From: Punica granatum
Lineage: Eukaryota; Streptophyta; Magnoliopsida; Myrtales; Lythraceae
DNA: 64,000 nt
Direction of reading: 5' to 3'
NCBI RefSeq assembly: GCF_007655135.1
Contig: NC_045132.1
Location: 21,818,354 to 21,882,353, forward strand
Shown here: positions 61,567 to 64,000 of the stretch, piece by piece
How positions within the stretch are numbered: position 1 is the stretch's first letter
How the letters are laid out: each line of letters starts with the position of its first letter
Position numbers and translations under genes: made by a program
Notes under the pieces: generated by a model
Seen by the model: only the letters and a program-made list of their open reading frames with translations
The model's database searches: none
Told to the model about the DNA's origin: nothing

Positions 61567-63146
61567 TCTATATATAATTAAAACAATATTGTTGAATCGA
61601 ATTCTCTTACTGTCACATCATCAAAAATAAAAAATGGAACTATCTCACTTTGTCACGTCATCGCTTATACATTAAGGAATTTTTTTATCATTAATTATGT
61701 AGTATAATATATATTATTTACATATAGCCTAACATAATATATGCTATATACATTAACTACTATTCAAAAAATATTTTATATTATAGTAATCGAATTACCG
61801 TTAATATATATTTTAGCAAAATATAGAATTGGAAAGCAATATTAATGAGGATTTATGACATTTATAAAGTTGTCCTTCGTATTATGGCAAATATATTTTT
61901 ATAATATTATCACAATCAAATTTCCAATTATATAGTATTGTTTCTTTATATTGTCGGTTATATATATACTGTTTGTTTATATTGTGCGGTTTATATATTG
62001 TTCTCACTATTTAAATACATTAAAGAGCCTCCAGCCATTATATATTGTCCTCACTATTTAAGTACATTAAAGAGCCTCCTGCTATATTCGTTATTTAAGA
62101 CGATCAAGGGTCGTAGAAGAGACAAATGCAAGCAAAGGAAACTTCATAGTTCACGTACGTGTTGACATTGTAAAGTTAAATATATACTTTGATACAATGG
62201 AATAACAAGACGCGACCAAAATATTTAATTAACATTCTTTTGATAGTATACATAACTGGACAAAATATCACTTTTCTTATTGAGAGAAAATAATATTTTG
62301 TTATTGGCCTTATCATGAAGGCAATTAAAGTATTTTTTAAATCATGAAATTGAACAAAACGACAACCAAAATATATTAGTAACATTCTTCTGATAGTATA
62401 CATAACAAGCCAACGACGTTTCTTATATATATATTTGATATATATGAAATATATATATTAATAAAATCTAAAGATAACACACATTCTTAAATTATAAGAA
62501 TATATATATTTTTTGATACGATAAAATATATATTGTAATTTTTACTTTGCCAACTATATATATTATATATATATATATATGGAGTTGTTTGGAATATTAT
62601 AGGGACGTATATATATATAGTGGGAGATATATATTGCACATACAAAGACATTATATATTGGAGCTATATCTATATATATATATATATAGAGAGGTCGTTT
62701 GCATGGATCGTTTATCATTATATTTTCATTTGTAAAGACATGTTGGTGTTTTTGCGGACTTTATATGTATGTTGTGTTGCATTCTCATTCACGACCAACA
62801 TCAATCGATCTATGTCAATTTGATCGTTTCAAAAAGTATTCATCAGGCTTTCTCCCCACTTACTTTATTAAGATATTTTGCTTGGATAAATTATTATTTT
62901 CTATAATTGATATATTTGTTTGCATATTTTCATTAAATTTATTTTTCACATATTTGTATGAGTATTTTTTATTTCTTTTGATTGATATACTTGCTCACAT
63001 ATTTTAATTCTATTCTATTTTTTTACGTATGTCTCAATTTTTTTAATGAATTTTTAATTCGTGTTTAGATTTATAATATTTTTTCTATCAAAATAATTAA
63101 GAGATTATTTGAACAGTTCCCGTGCAATACACGGATATTTAACTAG
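61567..63146 (+). mobile_element. Non-autonomous Helitron, 1580 bp
   Basis: The 5' end is TCTATATATAATTAAAAC at 61567, preceded by A. The 3' end has the hairpin CCGTG-CAATA-CACGG (63120-63134), then ATATTTAA and CTAG (63143-63146), followed by T. TC start, subterminal hairpin, CTRR end and insertion between A and T without target duplication are the Helitron signature. No Rep/helicase ORF is present. The interior is AT-rich with many TATATA runs. Confidence 0.8.
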
Positions 63147-63398
63147 TTATATACAAATTTTTATTATTGGCCCGAATATATGGCAATGTTGATCTAAATC
63201 ATGTACTCTGTTTCGGGTTTCCTTCTATATATTTCCAGTGTCGAAGTCAGTACTCAAACTGGGGGCAAGTGACGAATAAAATAAGTTGAAGGGCACGTGC
63301 AACAACTAGATCTGAGAAAAGGATTGGTATTAATTAGAATTTTGACATGTCTGTAACTCATCAAAATAGCTTCGGATCATCACTTCATCAGCATATCA

Positions 63399-64000
63399 AT
63401 GGAGTTCACGGCTTCACTACTACTCCTCTTCCTCCCCCCTCTCCTTTTCCTCCTCCTTGCATTCCTCAATGGTTGTCAGCCATCCTCGCATTCGGAAAAA
63501 TTTCCGAAAATTTACCCCGTTATAGGCTCTATATTCGCGTTGGTTGCAAACAAGAAGAGGCGGATCCAATGGACCTCCAACCTCATCCAGATCTCTCCCT
63601 CTGCTACGTATGTTTTACACCGTCCATTCGGCCTCCGAGTGGTCTTTACGGGGAATCCTGCCAATGTGCACCACATTCTCAAGACCCATTTCTCGTCCTA
63701 CCAAAAGGTTGACGAGTTCCAAACCACCTTTAGAGACGTCCTTGGAGATGGGATCTTCAATGTTGATGGTGACTCCTGGAAATTCCAGAGACAGGTAATG
63801 AGAATTAACTATTGACTTGGTTGTCTTTCATGCTTAGAGATGCAAATTGAGAAGGAATAAGTACGCATATGTGTACTCACTAATGCTATTTAAAAAAAAA
63901 AAAAATTGGCCAAATCACTAATGCTAGTTTACGGAGTAGAGAGCTGATCAATTTGTTGCATCCCTGGCAGATTGCAAGCCACGAATTCAACACCAAATCT
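63399..64000 (+). CDS. Cytochrome P450 family 94, copy 3 (cut by the window end)
   Basis: Exon 1 is 63399-63794 (132 codons); exon 2 starts at 63971 (IASHEFNTKS) and runs out of the window. Membrane anchor (LLLLFLPPLLFLLLAFL), hinge PKIYPVIG, and the region ending GDSWKFQRQ closely follow copy 2. Intron of 176 bp, with no insertion. It starts 250 bp after the Helitron, whose arrival may have altered its upstream region. Catalytic motifs lie outside the window, so integrity is unknown. Confidence 0.85.

Noticed and set aside
62547..63007. ORFs of 62-102 codons rich in Ile, Tyr and Phe
   Set aside because: They fall inside the AT-rich interior of the non-autonomous Helitron and reflect TATATA composition.

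Overview
This is nuclear DNA of a flowering plant, most likely a eudicot. Genes carry short GT-AG introns, the flanks are AT-rich, and the families are plant-specific (IQD, WRKY, WHIRLY, SnRK1 gamma, CYP94). I cannot name the species.

Layout. (1) 1-13.9 kb: a tandem array on the + strand of PQQ-repeat beta-propeller proteins annotated in plants as polyvinylalcohol dehydrogenase-like: three four-exon genes (16-2537, 4576-6653, 11954-13888) and one wrecked copy (7704-8541). (2) 14.5-18.4 kb, minus strand: an IQ-domain (IQD30/31-type) calmodulin-binding protein. (3) 18.5-23 kb: gene-poor, with a decayed plastid ycf2 fragment. (4) 23.3-26.1 kb, plus: an LRR receptor-like pseudokinase of the At3g03770 type. 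(5) 26.5-28.5 kb, minus: a four-CBS SnRK1 gamma-subunit protein. (6) 29.7-33.6 kb, minus: a group IIb WRKY factor (WRKY72/61/9-like). (7) 39.4-42.4 kb, minus: WHIRLY1, a plastid single-stranded-DNA-binding protein. (8) 47.2-64 kb: a second tandem array, cytochrome P450 family 94: copy 1 has a nonsense codon, copy 2 is intact but has a changed haem-loop residue, and copy 3 runs off the window.

The unrelated genes between the arrays show no operon-like logic. The main theme is how the arrays grew. In both, a piece of the gene next door was copied along: the last exon and 3' region of the IQD gene lies behind the PQQ pseudogene (8950-9145), and WHY1 first-exon debris lies behind CYP94 copies 1 and 2 (about 49130-49500 and 59880-60050).

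Mobile and foreign DNA includes a solo Copia-type LTR with a perfect 5-bp target duplication inside a PQQ intron, a 1.58-kb non-autonomous Helitron with both termini and the A/T insertion site, a Tourist-like MITE with TTA duplication, an inverted SINE pair inside a WRKY intron, a LINE RNase H remnant, a long foldback-like inverted repeat, hairpin MITEs, and two plastid-derived fragments (ycf2 and rps3). I found no tRNA, rRNA or CRISPR. All exon boundaries were read by eye from splice signals and paralogue comparison; all homology calls are from recognition, not from searches.
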